The position numbers and the translations under genes were made by a program. Below, one piece after another: positions 53,523-60,902 of a stretch of DNA of 64,000 nt. Every line of letters begins with the position of its first letter. Position 1 is the stretch's first letter. Source of the DNA: Belliella buryatensis (GTDB taxonomy: Bacteria > Bacteroidota > Bacteroidia > Cytophagales > Cyclobacteriaceae). The stretch spans positions 186,001 through 250,000 of the forward strand of contig NZ_FZOK01000002.1 of assembly GCF_900188245.1 (NCBI RefSeq). Reading direction: 5' to 3'. Below the pieces are notes generated by a model. That model did not search any database. It had not been told where the DNA came from and saw only the letters and a list, made by a program, of their open reading frames with translations.

Positions 53523-54722
53523 TTATAAATTTTGTATCATCTTCAAAAAGGCAATCAAACCAATTACTTCAGTACCTCCCTTTATTGGAAACTGATCGGT
53601 GCCAGAGTATACTACAAATTTCTTTTTGGCTTTTATATCTTCAGCAGCTGTTTGAAAGCCTGAACTGATACTTGGAGCAAGTGATTTTTTGATTTCTATT
53701 GCCCATACCGCATCTTCCGGCCCTTCCAATACCAGATCAATTTCATTTTTATTGCTTGAGCGATAGTAGGATGCTTTCCATGTTGATGGCAGCTGATTGA
53801 GGATGTTTTCTATCACAAAACCTTCCCAGCTTGAACCGACGACAGGATTTCCAAGAAGTTGATCGAAGTTCGAAATATTCAGCAAACTATGCAGCAGCTC
53901 CGAGTCACGGATATAGACTTTAGGGGATTTGACCAATCTCTTTTTTGTATTTCCTGACCATGGCTGGAGTTGACGAATCATAAAAAAATCTTGCAGTGTA
54001 TCAAGATATGTTCTGATGGTAGTGTGACTCACTTCAAGACTTTTTCCTATTTCGCTTAGCACGGCTTGCTGACCATGATAATGTGCCAGCATTGTCCAAA
54101 ACCGCTTCATTCTTGCGGCAGGGACTTGTGGGCCGAATAGTGGGATGTCTTTTTCTACATAAGTAGTAATAAAGTCATAGCGCCAATCCCAGCTGTTACT
54201 GTCACTTTTAGCCAAATAGCTATCAGGGAATCCTCCTCTAAACCATAATTTTTCAAAATTGAACCCCAAAGAATCATCTTGATACAATTCCCAAGCGGTG
54301 AAAGGAGTAAGTTCTAAATACCTGATTCTACCAGCCAAAGTTTCTGAGGATTGCTGTAGGAGATCTTTTGATGCAGAACCAAGCAGGAGAAAATGCCCTA
54401 CTTTCTCGCCAGCTCTTTTGCGAATATCAATTAATCCTCGTAGTGTTTTAAATAACTCTGGTTTTCTTTGAACTTCATCGATAATCAAAAGCTGATTTTC
54501 AAATCGTCTTAAATAACTTTCAGCGTCATCCAGTTTGGCCAAGTCAGAATCTAGTTCTAAATCTAAATAATGAATCGGCTTGTCAATTGACTCACGTGAA
54601 AGCTCCAGTGCCAAAGTAGTTTTCCCGACTTGCCTTGGCCCAAGAATCACAGTAACTGGCATAGATATTAAGGCATGTTTTAGCTTGTTTTCAAGATCTC
54701 TCTTTTTCATTTTGGCTTTCAA
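53523..54722 (-). CDS. AAA_14/DUF4143-family ATPase
   Basis: A 399-residue protein with Walker A GPRQVGKTTLAL near residue 28, Walker B LLIIDEVQRKPELF near 78, and the DUF4143 C-terminal domain (WTMLAHYHGQQAVLSEIGKS for its winged helix, then YRSSNKNEIDLVLEGPEDAV with the nuclease-like EIDLV...EIKKS pattern near 330-350). These ATPases are very common in Bacteroidota and are thought to be toxin-antitoxin- or defence-related, without an established role. Confidence 0.88.
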   Translation of the reverse strand: MKAKMKKRDLENKLKHALISMPVTVILGPRQVGKTTLALELSRESIDKPIHYLDLELDSDLAKLDDAESYLRRFENQLLIIDEVQRKPELFKTLRGLIDIRKRAGEKVGHFLLLGSASKDLLQQSSETLAGRIRYLELTPFTAWELYQDDSLGFNFEKLWFRGGFPDSYLAKSDSNSWDWRYDFITTYVEKDIPLFGPQVPAARMKRFWTMLAHYHGQQAVLSEIGKSLEVSHTTIRTYLDTLQDFFMIRQLQPWSGNTKKRLVKSPKVYIRDSELLHSLLNISNFDQLLGNPVVGSSWEGFVIENILNQLPSTWKASYYRSSNKNEIDLVLEGPEDAVWAIEIKKSLAPSISSGFQTAAEDIKAKKKFVVYSGTDQFPIKGGTEVIGLIAFLKMIQNL

Positions 54723-54847
54723 TTTGCATAAATTATAGCTTATAATTATGTGATTTGAAAGTAATTTTATTTTAGGATTATGGGTTTTTATTATTGAAAT
54801 ATAGACTTAATTATAAAAATCAATCAGTGAGACTTTTATATAAGGTA

Positions 54848-55318
54848 AATATTGAAAGCTACATTTATACAGCCAGGGAAGTCTAGGTAATGCTTGACTA
54901 TCATTTGGCTATGATGTATCATGTTGAAACGAAAAGGTTGAATGAACAGCTTAAGAGAAACATGAAGCGGTTTCCAGGTACGTTTATGTTTCAGCTTACT
55001 CAAAAAGAATGGGTTACACTACAGCTTCATCTTTCTAAAATGATATCTTCGGATAGTTTGCAGTCGCAATTTGCGACCGCAAAGCGAAGGACACTACCCT
55101 ATGCTTTTACAGAATAAGGCGTTTCGATGCTCTCAGCCGTAATTAATAGTGATACTGAAATTGAAGTCAGCATCCAAATCATGCAGGCGTTTGTCACCAT
55201 GCGCAAGACATTGGGTAATCTACATGGAGTAATTCAGCGATTGGAAGGAGTGGAGCTGAGGCAGCTGCAAACAGACGGTAAACTGGAACAGATCTTCCAA
55301 GCTTTGGATATTGTTTAA
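54848..55318 (+). pseudogene. ORF6N-domain gene remnant with two nonsense codons
   Basis: Translation in one frame gives a protein homologous to the first 170 residues of the intact ORF6N gene at 58058, but with TAG at 54884-54886 (where the intact copy has Gln in RGVQVMLD) and TAA at 55115-55117 (where the intact copy has Gln in FTEQGVAML). Both stops are therefore at glutamine codons. The original start codon cannot be found, and the C-terminal phospholipase-D-like half is missing. The last 143 bp are about 93% identical to the intact copy while the earlier half has diverged much more. Confidence 0.8.
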
Positions 55319-55416
55319 ATTCCCTGATTCATTTATATACATTTCCTCAATATTTTGCTGTTCCCCTTCTTCCTATTATCTTAAGCCATCAATTTTAACT
55401 TTCTTATTTCATTTTT

Positions 55417-55431
55417 CGGGACCTGGTCCCG
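55417..55431. promoter_or_regulatory. Palindrome upstream of hsdM
   Basis: CGGGACC-T-GGTCCCG is a perfect 15-bp odd palindrome ending 13 bp before the hsdM ATG. It stands in otherwise AT-rich sequence. It could be an operator for a controller of the restriction operon or a hairpin over the ribosome site. Confidence 0.45.
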
Positions 55432-55444
55432 GTAGGAATATTTT

Positions 55445-57895
55445 ATGGCCATTAAAAAATCTGAATTATACAGCAGCCTATGGGCTGGCGCTGATGCTCT
55501 TAGGGGAGGAATGGATGCCTCACAATACAAGGATTATGTACTGATTTTGCTTTTCCTGAAGTATGTCAGCGATAAGGCGGAGGCGGATCCAAATGCGCTG
55601 ATCGAAGTACCGGAAGGTTGTTCCTTCAGGGAATTGGCAGAGCTGAAAGGAAACAAAGATATCGGAGAAAAAATCGATATTGCCATCGGTCAAATCGCCA
55701 AAGCCAATGACCTGCAAAATGTCATTGACGTGGTTTCTTTTAATGATGAAGAGAAGCTGGGCAAGGGTAAGGAAATGGTGGACAGGCTGAGTGACCTGAT
55801 TGCCATCTTTGAGAACAAGGCTTTGAATTTCAGTAAAAACAAAGCAGGAGGGGATGATATCCTAGGTGATGCCTACGAATACCTCATGAGGCACTTTGCT
55901 ACGGAATCGGGAAAAGCAAAAGGACAATTTTACACACCTTCTGAGGTCAGCCGAGTAATGGCCATGGTCATCGGCATCAACAAGAATACGCAACGCAGCC
56001 AGTCCTTCTATGACCCAACATCGGGATCGGGATCGCTGCTTTTGAAAGTGGCAGACGAATGTGAAGGCCCTGCTTCGCTTTTTGGTCAGGAAAAAGATGT
56101 GGCCACAGCCGCCTTGGCCAAAATGAACATGATCCTGCACAATAACCCAACAGCAGAAATCAAGAAAGGGCAAAGTACCTTGTCCAATCCATTGTTTCTA
56201 AACAATCAGGGATATTTGATGACTTTTGATTATGCAGTGGCCAATCCTCCTTTTTCTGTCAAAAACTGGATTCAGGGATTTAATCCTCAGGAAGATGAAT
56301 ATGGAAGATTTACAGGTTTCGGTATCCCTCCGGAAAAGAACGGAGATTATGCCTTTTTGCTGCACATCATTGCTTCACTGAAAAGTACGGGTAAAGGAGC
56401 GGTTATTCTTCCGCATGGGGTTTTGTTCCGTGGGAATGCAGAAGCAGAAATCCGTAAGAACATCATCAAAAAGGGCCTGATCAAGGGCATCATCGGATTG
56501 CCTGCCAACCTGTTTTATGGCACAGGTATTCCTGCATGTATCATCATAATTGACAAGGAAGATGCGGAAGAACGCAAAGGAATCTTTATGATCGATGCCA
56601 GCAAAGGTTACATGAAGGATGGTAATAAGAACAGGCTGCGTTCACAGGATATCCATAAGATTGTGGATGTGTTCAACAAACAACTGGAAGTCCCCAAATA
56701 CAGCAGATTCGTCAGCCTGGAAGAGATTGCAGATCCCAAAAACGATTATAACCTGAATATCCCACGATACATTGACAGTCAGGAAGCAGAGGACATACAG
56801 GATATTGAAGCACATTTGTTGGGTGGTATTCCTGCCAGGGATGTGGAAGCGCTTTCTCCATATTGGGAGGCTTATCCAAGTTTATGGGATGCATTGTTTA
56901 GTGGAGGAGATAGACTAGGATATTATAAATCTAAAGTTGTGAAAGAACACATCAAACAGACGATTTTTGAGCATCCCGATTTCAAGGGATTTTCACAGCG
57001 CATGCATGAAGTGTTTGAAGCATGGGCGACTGATGCCGTCCGTCTGCTGATAGGCCTTGAAAAGGGGTTCAATCCCAAGCAGGTGATTTTTCAGATTTCG
57101 GAGGATCTGTTGCAGGCTTATCGTGGTAAGCCATTGATCAGCAAATACGATGTGTACCAAAGCCTGATGGACTATTACAGCGAAACCATGCAGGATGATC
57201 TTTACCTGATTGCAGAAGATGGTTGGATTGCCAAACCTTACAGGATTATAGAGAAAAACAAGAAGACAGGCAAGGAAACAGATAAAGGCTGGACCTGCGA
57301 TCTGATTCCTCCATCGCTGATGATTGCACAGTATTTTCAGGCTGAACAGGAAGCCTTGGCGGCCATGGAAGCAGAGAAGGAATCCATTGCAGCACAGCTG
57401 TCAGAACTGGAAGAAGAACACAGTGGAGAAGATGGTATTTTTGCGGATTTTGACAAGGTAAACAAAGCATCGGTCAGTAAGCGCTTGAAAGAACTTTCCA
57501 AGGAGGTTCCTGTAGCTACAAACATGGCTGCTGAACCCCAAGCATTGTATGGAGAATCAGTCATTCTTGATCAATACCTGGAATGGACGGAACAACAAAG
57601 CAGGCTGAATGCACGAATCAAAAAGGCCGCTGAAGAGCTGGACAAAAAAGCCCTGGCCCAATACCAGCGTTTAAATACGGATGATGTCAAAAGGATTGTG
57701 GTGGAGGCCAAGTGGATGGCAGCCATGACCACGGCCATTGAGGGAGAAATGGAACGTATCTCCCAGCGCTTGACGGGACGTATCAAAGAACTAATGGAAC
57801 GCTATGAAACTCCACTACCGGAAATTGATAAAGAATTGGAAGTGTTGGAAGCAAAAGTGAATGCGCATTTAAGGAAAATGGGGTTTAACTATTGA
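55445..57895 (+). CDS. hsdM: Type I restriction-modification DNA methyltransferase subunit
   Basis: Adenine-N6 methyltransferase subunit of a type I system. The 816-residue product has the N-terminal helical HsdM domain (SSLWAGADALRGGMDASQYK), GQFYTPSEVSRVMAMVI near 160, the AdoMet motif DPTSGSGSLLLK near 190, and the catalytic NPPF near 267. About 300 residues follow the usual HsdM core, including coiled-coil stretches (AEQEALAAMEAEKESIAAQL), so it belongs to the long HsdM subfamily. The gene lies between two ORF6N copies. Confidence 0.95.
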   Translation: MAIKKSELYSSLWAGADALRGGMDASQYKDYVLILLFLKYVSDKAEADPNALIEVPEGCSFRELAELKGNKDIGEKIDIAIGQIAKANDLQNVIDVVSFNDEEKLGKGKEMVDRLSDLIAIFENKALNFSKNKAGGDDILGDAYEYLMRHFATESGKAKGQFYTPSEVSRVMAMVIGINKNTQRSQSFYDPTSGSGSLLLKVADECEGPASLFGQEKDVATAALAKMNMILHNNPTAEIKKGQSTLSNPLFLNNQGYLMTFDYAVANPPFSVKNWIQGFNPQEDEYGRFTGFGIPPEKNGDYAFLLHIIASLKSTGKGAVILPHGVLFRGNAEAEIRKNIIKKGLIKGIIGLPANLFYGTGIPACIIIIDKEDAEERKGIFMIDASKGYMKDGNKNRLRSQDIHKIVDVFNKQLEVPKYSRFVSLEEIADPKNDYNLNIPRYIDSQEAEDIQDIEAHLLGGIPARDVEALSPYWEAYPSLWDALFSGGDRLGYYKSKVVKEHIKQTIFEHPDFKGFSQRMHEVFEAWATDAVRLLIGLEKGFNPKQVIFQISEDLLQAYRGKPLISKYDVYQSLMDYYSETMQDDLYLIAEDGWIAKPYRIIEKNKKTGKETDKGWTCDLIPPSLMIAQYFQAEQEALAAMEAEKESIAAQLSELEEEHSGEDGIFADFDKVNKASVSKRLKELSKEVPVATNMAAEPQALYGESVILDQYLEWTEQQSRLNARIKKAAEELDKKALAQYQRLNTDDVKRIVVEAKWMAAMTTAIEGEMERISQRLTGRIKELMERYETPLPEIDKELEVLEAKVNAHLRKMGFNY

Positions 57896-57980
57896 TATTG
57901 GTTGGCAAAGTAAGTAGCAAAGGGATATTTGTAGATATTGGATATTGAGATAGTAGACTTATTACCACAATTTAGTAAGA

Positions 57981-57993
57981 TCACAAATTGTGA
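57981..57993. promoter_or_regulatory. TCACAAATTGTGA palindrome upstream of the ORF6N gene
   Basis: A perfect 13-bp palindrome 65 bp before the ORF6N start in the 162-bp gap after hsdM. The same 13 bases recur inside that gene, and a related palindrome follows it. Candidate binding site for the ORF6N protein. Confidence 0.5.
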
Positions 57994-58057
57994 CCGGTTT
58001 GGGAATAAAATGGTGGTTTCTTATTTGGTATGCAGTAATCAGTTATAGAAGACTTTT

Positions 58058-58951
58058 ATGGAGCTGGTAAAAGAAAATATTGAGAATAAAATATTCACTA
58101 TCAGGGGAGTTCAAGTGATGTTGGACGCTGATTTGGCTGAAATGTATCAAGTGGAAACCAAAGTTTTAAATCAAGCTGTAAAGAGAAACATTGATAGATT
58201 TCCGGAGTCATTTAGATTTCAACTGACGAATGAAGAGGCTTGGGAGGTTAAATTAAGTTCAATGGTTTCAAGTTCAAGGTCACAAATTGTGACCTTGAAG
58301 ACTAAACGAGGTCATAACATTAAATATTTGCCCTATGCTTTCACCGAACAAGGGGTGGCCATGCTTTCTGCTGTGCTGCGTAGTGAGATCGCTGTCAAAG
58401 TCAGCATCCAAATCATGCAGGCGTTTGTCGCCATGCGCAAGACATTGGGGAATCTGCATGGGGTGATCCAAAGACTGGAAGGAGTGGAGCTGAGGCAGCT
58501 GCAAACAGACAGTAAACTGGAACAGATTTTCCAAGCTTTGGAAAAAGATACCAAACCTACACAGGGTATTTTTTTTGAAGGACAGTTGTTTGATGCCCAT
58601 GTTTTTGCATCCGATTTAGTCAAAAAGGCCAAAAAATCCATTGTGCTTTTGGATAACTATGTAGATGAAACAACCCTGCTATTGCTTAGCAAGCGGAAGA
58701 AGGGTGTCAGCGGTACCGTGCATACACGCATCAAGCCTGTCTTGCAAAAGGACTTGGAGAAGCACAACAAACAATACGAACCCATCACCTTGATAGAAAA
58801 TAAAGGTAGCCATGACCGTTTTTTGATCCTGGATAATCAAGAACTGTATCATATCGGAGCATCCCTGAAAGACCTTGGAAACAAATGTTTCGCTTTTTCG
58901 AGAATGGATGATCTTTTGGAAACCATCAAACTCAATTTACTGAATGATTGA
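58058..58951 (+). CDS. ORF6N DNA-binding domain protein with PLD-like C-terminus
   Basis: A 297-residue protein. Residues 8-95 form an ORF6N domain (TIRGVQVMLDADLAEMYQVE, VKRNIDRFPESFRFQLTNEE, KYLPYAFTEQGVAML), found in phage and island proteins as a KilA-N-associated DNA-binding module. A coiled coil follows (RKTLGNLHGVIQRLEGVELR). Residues 180-295 resemble a phospholipase-D-like fold in which HxK is replaced by HDR (HDRFLILDNQELYHIGASLK). It sits between hsdM and hsdS, a common place for such genes, and may regulate or modify the restriction system; that role is inference. Confidence 0.85.
   Translation: MELVKENIENKIFTIRGVQVMLDADLAEMYQVETKVLNQAVKRNIDRFPESFRFQLTNEEAWEVKLSSMVSSSRSQIVTLKTKRGHNIKYLPYAFTEQGVAMLSAVLRSEIAVKVSIQIMQAFVAMRKTLGNLHGVIQRLEGVELRQLQTDSKLEQIFQALEKDTKPTQGIFFEGQLFDAHVFASDLVKKAKKSIVLLDNYVDETTLLLLSKRKKGVSGTVHTRIKPVLQKDLEKHNKQYEPITLIENKGSHDRFLILDNQELYHIGASLKDLGNKCFAFSRMDDLLETIKLNLLND
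58272..58298. promoter_or_regulatory. 27-bp perfect palindrome inside the ORF6N gene
   Basis: The arms are TTCAAGGTCACAA and its exact complement around a central A, covering the codons for SSRSQIVTLK. The pseudogene copy has the odd palindrome GTCGCAA-T-TTGCGAC at the equivalent place (55063-55077), with both arms changed in a complementary way. The core equals the palindrome upstream of the gene. Confidence 0.5.
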
Positions 58952-58965
58952 TAAAGAAGTTGAAA

Positions 58966-58994
58966 ATTGGAAATCACAGATTGTGATCTCCAAT
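58966..58994. promoter_or_regulatory. Imperfect 29-bp palindrome between ORF6N gene and hsdS
   Basis: Arms around ATCACA-GA-TTGTGAT extend to ATTGG on the left and CCAAT on the right, with two mismatched pairs. It lies in the 65-bp gap before hsdS and has the TCACA...TGTGA core of the two palindromes upstream. Confidence 0.45.
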
Positions 58995-59016
58995 AAAGGA
59001 AAACTAAATCACTGAT

Positions 59017-60243
59017 ATGGATACACAGAACAAACAAGGCTATAAGCAGACAGAAGTAGGGCTGATTCCTGAGGAGTGGGAGATTGTAACTATAGGAGAT
59101 TTATTTAGGTTTTAAGGTGGGTCTCAACCAGATAGATCTAATTTTATTTTTGAACCTAAAACGGGATTTGTTCGCCTTCTCCAAATTCGTGATTACAAAA
59201 CAGAGAAGTATATCACTTTCATACCAGAGATTTTAGCTAGAAGATTTTGTAAAGAAGATGATATCATGATTGGAAGATATGGACCACCAATCTTTCAAAT
59301 ATTAAATGGATTAGCTGGAGCCTATAATGTTGCTCTGATAAAAGCTATACCATCGGCTATAATTTTAAAAAAATTTGGATGGTTTGTACTCAAACAGGAA
59401 ACACTATTCGATTTTGTGGAAAAGCTTTCTCAAAGATCTTCTGGTCAAACTGGGGTAGATTTGGGGCAATTGAAAAACTATCCAATCCCCCTTCCCCCTC
59501 TCCCCGAACAAACCGCCATCGCCTCCGCCTTATCGGATATGGATGCGCTGATTGCCCAAACCGAGAAGCTGATCGAAAAAAAGAAAGCCATCAAACAAGG
59601 GGTGATGCAGGAGTTGTTGAATCCTAAGGAGGGGTGGGTGACGAGGAAATTGGGTGACGTTGGAAAATGCTTGAGGGGTGTCAGTTATAATCCTGAACTA
59701 GATTTGCATCCATTTTCCAATGAATTCAATTATACCTTGCTAAGGTCAAACAATATTTTTGAGGGGTTACTTGATTTTAATAACCTTCAATTTGTTGATA
59801 AAACTCGTGTTAAAAATCACCAGGTCATTAAAGAAATGGATATTGTTATTTGTATGGCAAATGGGAGTAAACAGTTGGTTGGTAAATCAGCATTAGCTGA
59901 AAATGTCGAGATGGGAAAATTTACTTTTGGGGCATTTATGGGATGTTTTAGGTCATTTGAAAACGTAAATCCGAAATTTATTTTTTCCTTAATGGAATCC
60001 AAAAAATATAGGGATTACATTGATGTTTTATTGTCAGGGTCAAGTATAAATAACCTGAATCCTGTCAATATTGAATCCATTGAATTTGAATTTCCACCTT
60101 TGGAGACTCAAGATGAAATAACTAGGATAATTGATAGTTTAAGAATTGAACTTTCTTTGCTTACTTCTAAACTCCAAAAACTCAAACTCCAAAAGCAAGG
60201 TATAATGCAGGCTTTGTTGACTGGAAAGATACGGTTGGCCTGA
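59017..60243 (+). pseudogene. hsdS: Type I restriction specificity subunit with an in-frame stop
   Basis: ATG at 59017 begins a normal HsdS N-terminus (YKQTEVGLIPEEWEIVTIGD), but codon 33 is TAA (59113-59115) within FRF-stop-GGSQPDRS. The same frame then stays open to 60243. The first target-recognition domain, the conserved PPLPEQTAIASALSDMDALI repeat, the second recognition domain (EGWVTRKLGDVGKCLRGVSY) and the final LQKLKLQKQGIMQALLTGKI are all present. ATG at 59266 could start a 325-residue protein that lacks part of the first recognition domain. So the subunit is broken, or made by readthrough or reinitiation. Confidence 0.85.
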
Positions 60244-60902
60244 TGGAGAGATATAAGAACAAATATCGTGTAGCCTCCGCACGTGCCTCTTGGTGGGATT
60301 ACAGCTGGGCTGGTGCCTATTTCATTACCATCTGCACACAAAACAGGTTTCATTATTTTGGTGAAATCAATCATCAAAAAATGGTTTTGTCCCCTGTCGG
60401 GGTTTTGGCAGACGTATTTTGGCACGAAATACCCAAACACGCCCCAAACGTGGAATTGGGTTCATTTGTCATCATGCCCAACCATATGCACGGAATATTG
60501 GTCATAAACCCACCCAAATTATCGGATTTATCGAAATCGGGTGGTGGTGACGTTGACGGGGGCGTTGACGGTGGCGTTGACGACGTAGAGACAAGGCATG
60601 CCTTGTCTCTACAAACCGAACCACAACCACAATCCCGACCGTCGCAACCGCCCCAATCCGAACCCAATATCGGAACCAAACGATTTCAAAATCCGGGGAA
60701 AAATACGGTTTCATCCATTGTTGGGTCCTATAAATCCGCCGTCACCCGCCATGCCAACCGGTTGGGTTTTGAATTTGGTTGGCAATCCAGGTTTCATGAT
60801 CATATTATCCGCAACGATGCCGAATACCAACAAATCAATGATTATATTGAAACCAATCCCATCAAATGGGCATCGGATAAATTTAATACAAACGAACGAT
60901 GA
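60243..60902 (+). CDS. REP-associated tyrosine transposase-like protein (RAYT/Y1 family)
   Basis: A 219-residue HUH-type nuclease. The GAYFITICTQNRFHYFGEI strand leads to the two-histidine motif MPNHMHGIL near residue 80, and the C-terminal part WQSRFHDHIIRNDAEYQQIN with DYIETNPIKW contains the likely catalytic tyrosine. Such proteins process REP palindromes and move them rather than themselves. Between the two conserved parts is a linker encoded by 12-bp tandem repeats plus a perfect palindrome. The gene sits between hsdS and hsdR and overlaps hsdR by 4 bp. Confidence 0.87.
   Translation: MERYKNKYRVASARASWWDYSWAGAYFITICTQNRFHYFGEINHQKMVLSPVGVLADVFWHEIPKHAPNVELGSFVIMPNHMHGILVINPPKLSDLSKSGGGDVDGGVDGGVDDVETRHALSLQTEPQPQSRPSQPPQSEPNIGTKRFQNPGKNTVSSIVGSYKSAVTRHANRLGFEFGWQSRFHDHIIRNDAEYQQINDYIETNPIKWASDKFNTNER
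60552..60582 (+). repeat. 12-bp tandem repeat inside the transposase gene
   Basis: GTTGACGG(T/G)GGC is repeated about 2.6 times (GTTGAC at 60552, 60564 and 60576), encoding a GGVD repeat in the linker. Copy number could vary in frame. Confidence 0.7.
60585..60612. repeat. Perfect 28-bp REP-type palindrome inside the transposase gene
   Basis: Arm GTAGAGACAAGGCA followed directly by its exact complement. In the gene it encodes the VETRHALSLQ stretch of the linker and keeps the frame open. It has the size and symmetry of REP elements mobilised by RAYT enzymes, and resembles dispersed palindromes known from other phyla. Confidence 0.8.

Noticed and set aside
55311-55544. 77-codon plus-strand frame over the hsdM start
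   Set aside because: Shadow of the hsdM N-terminus in another frame.
54884-59115. Stop-codon recoding to rescue the ORF6N remnant and hsdS
   Set aside because: TAA and TAG end many intact genes in this window, so general recoding is implausible; mutation or sequence error is simpler.
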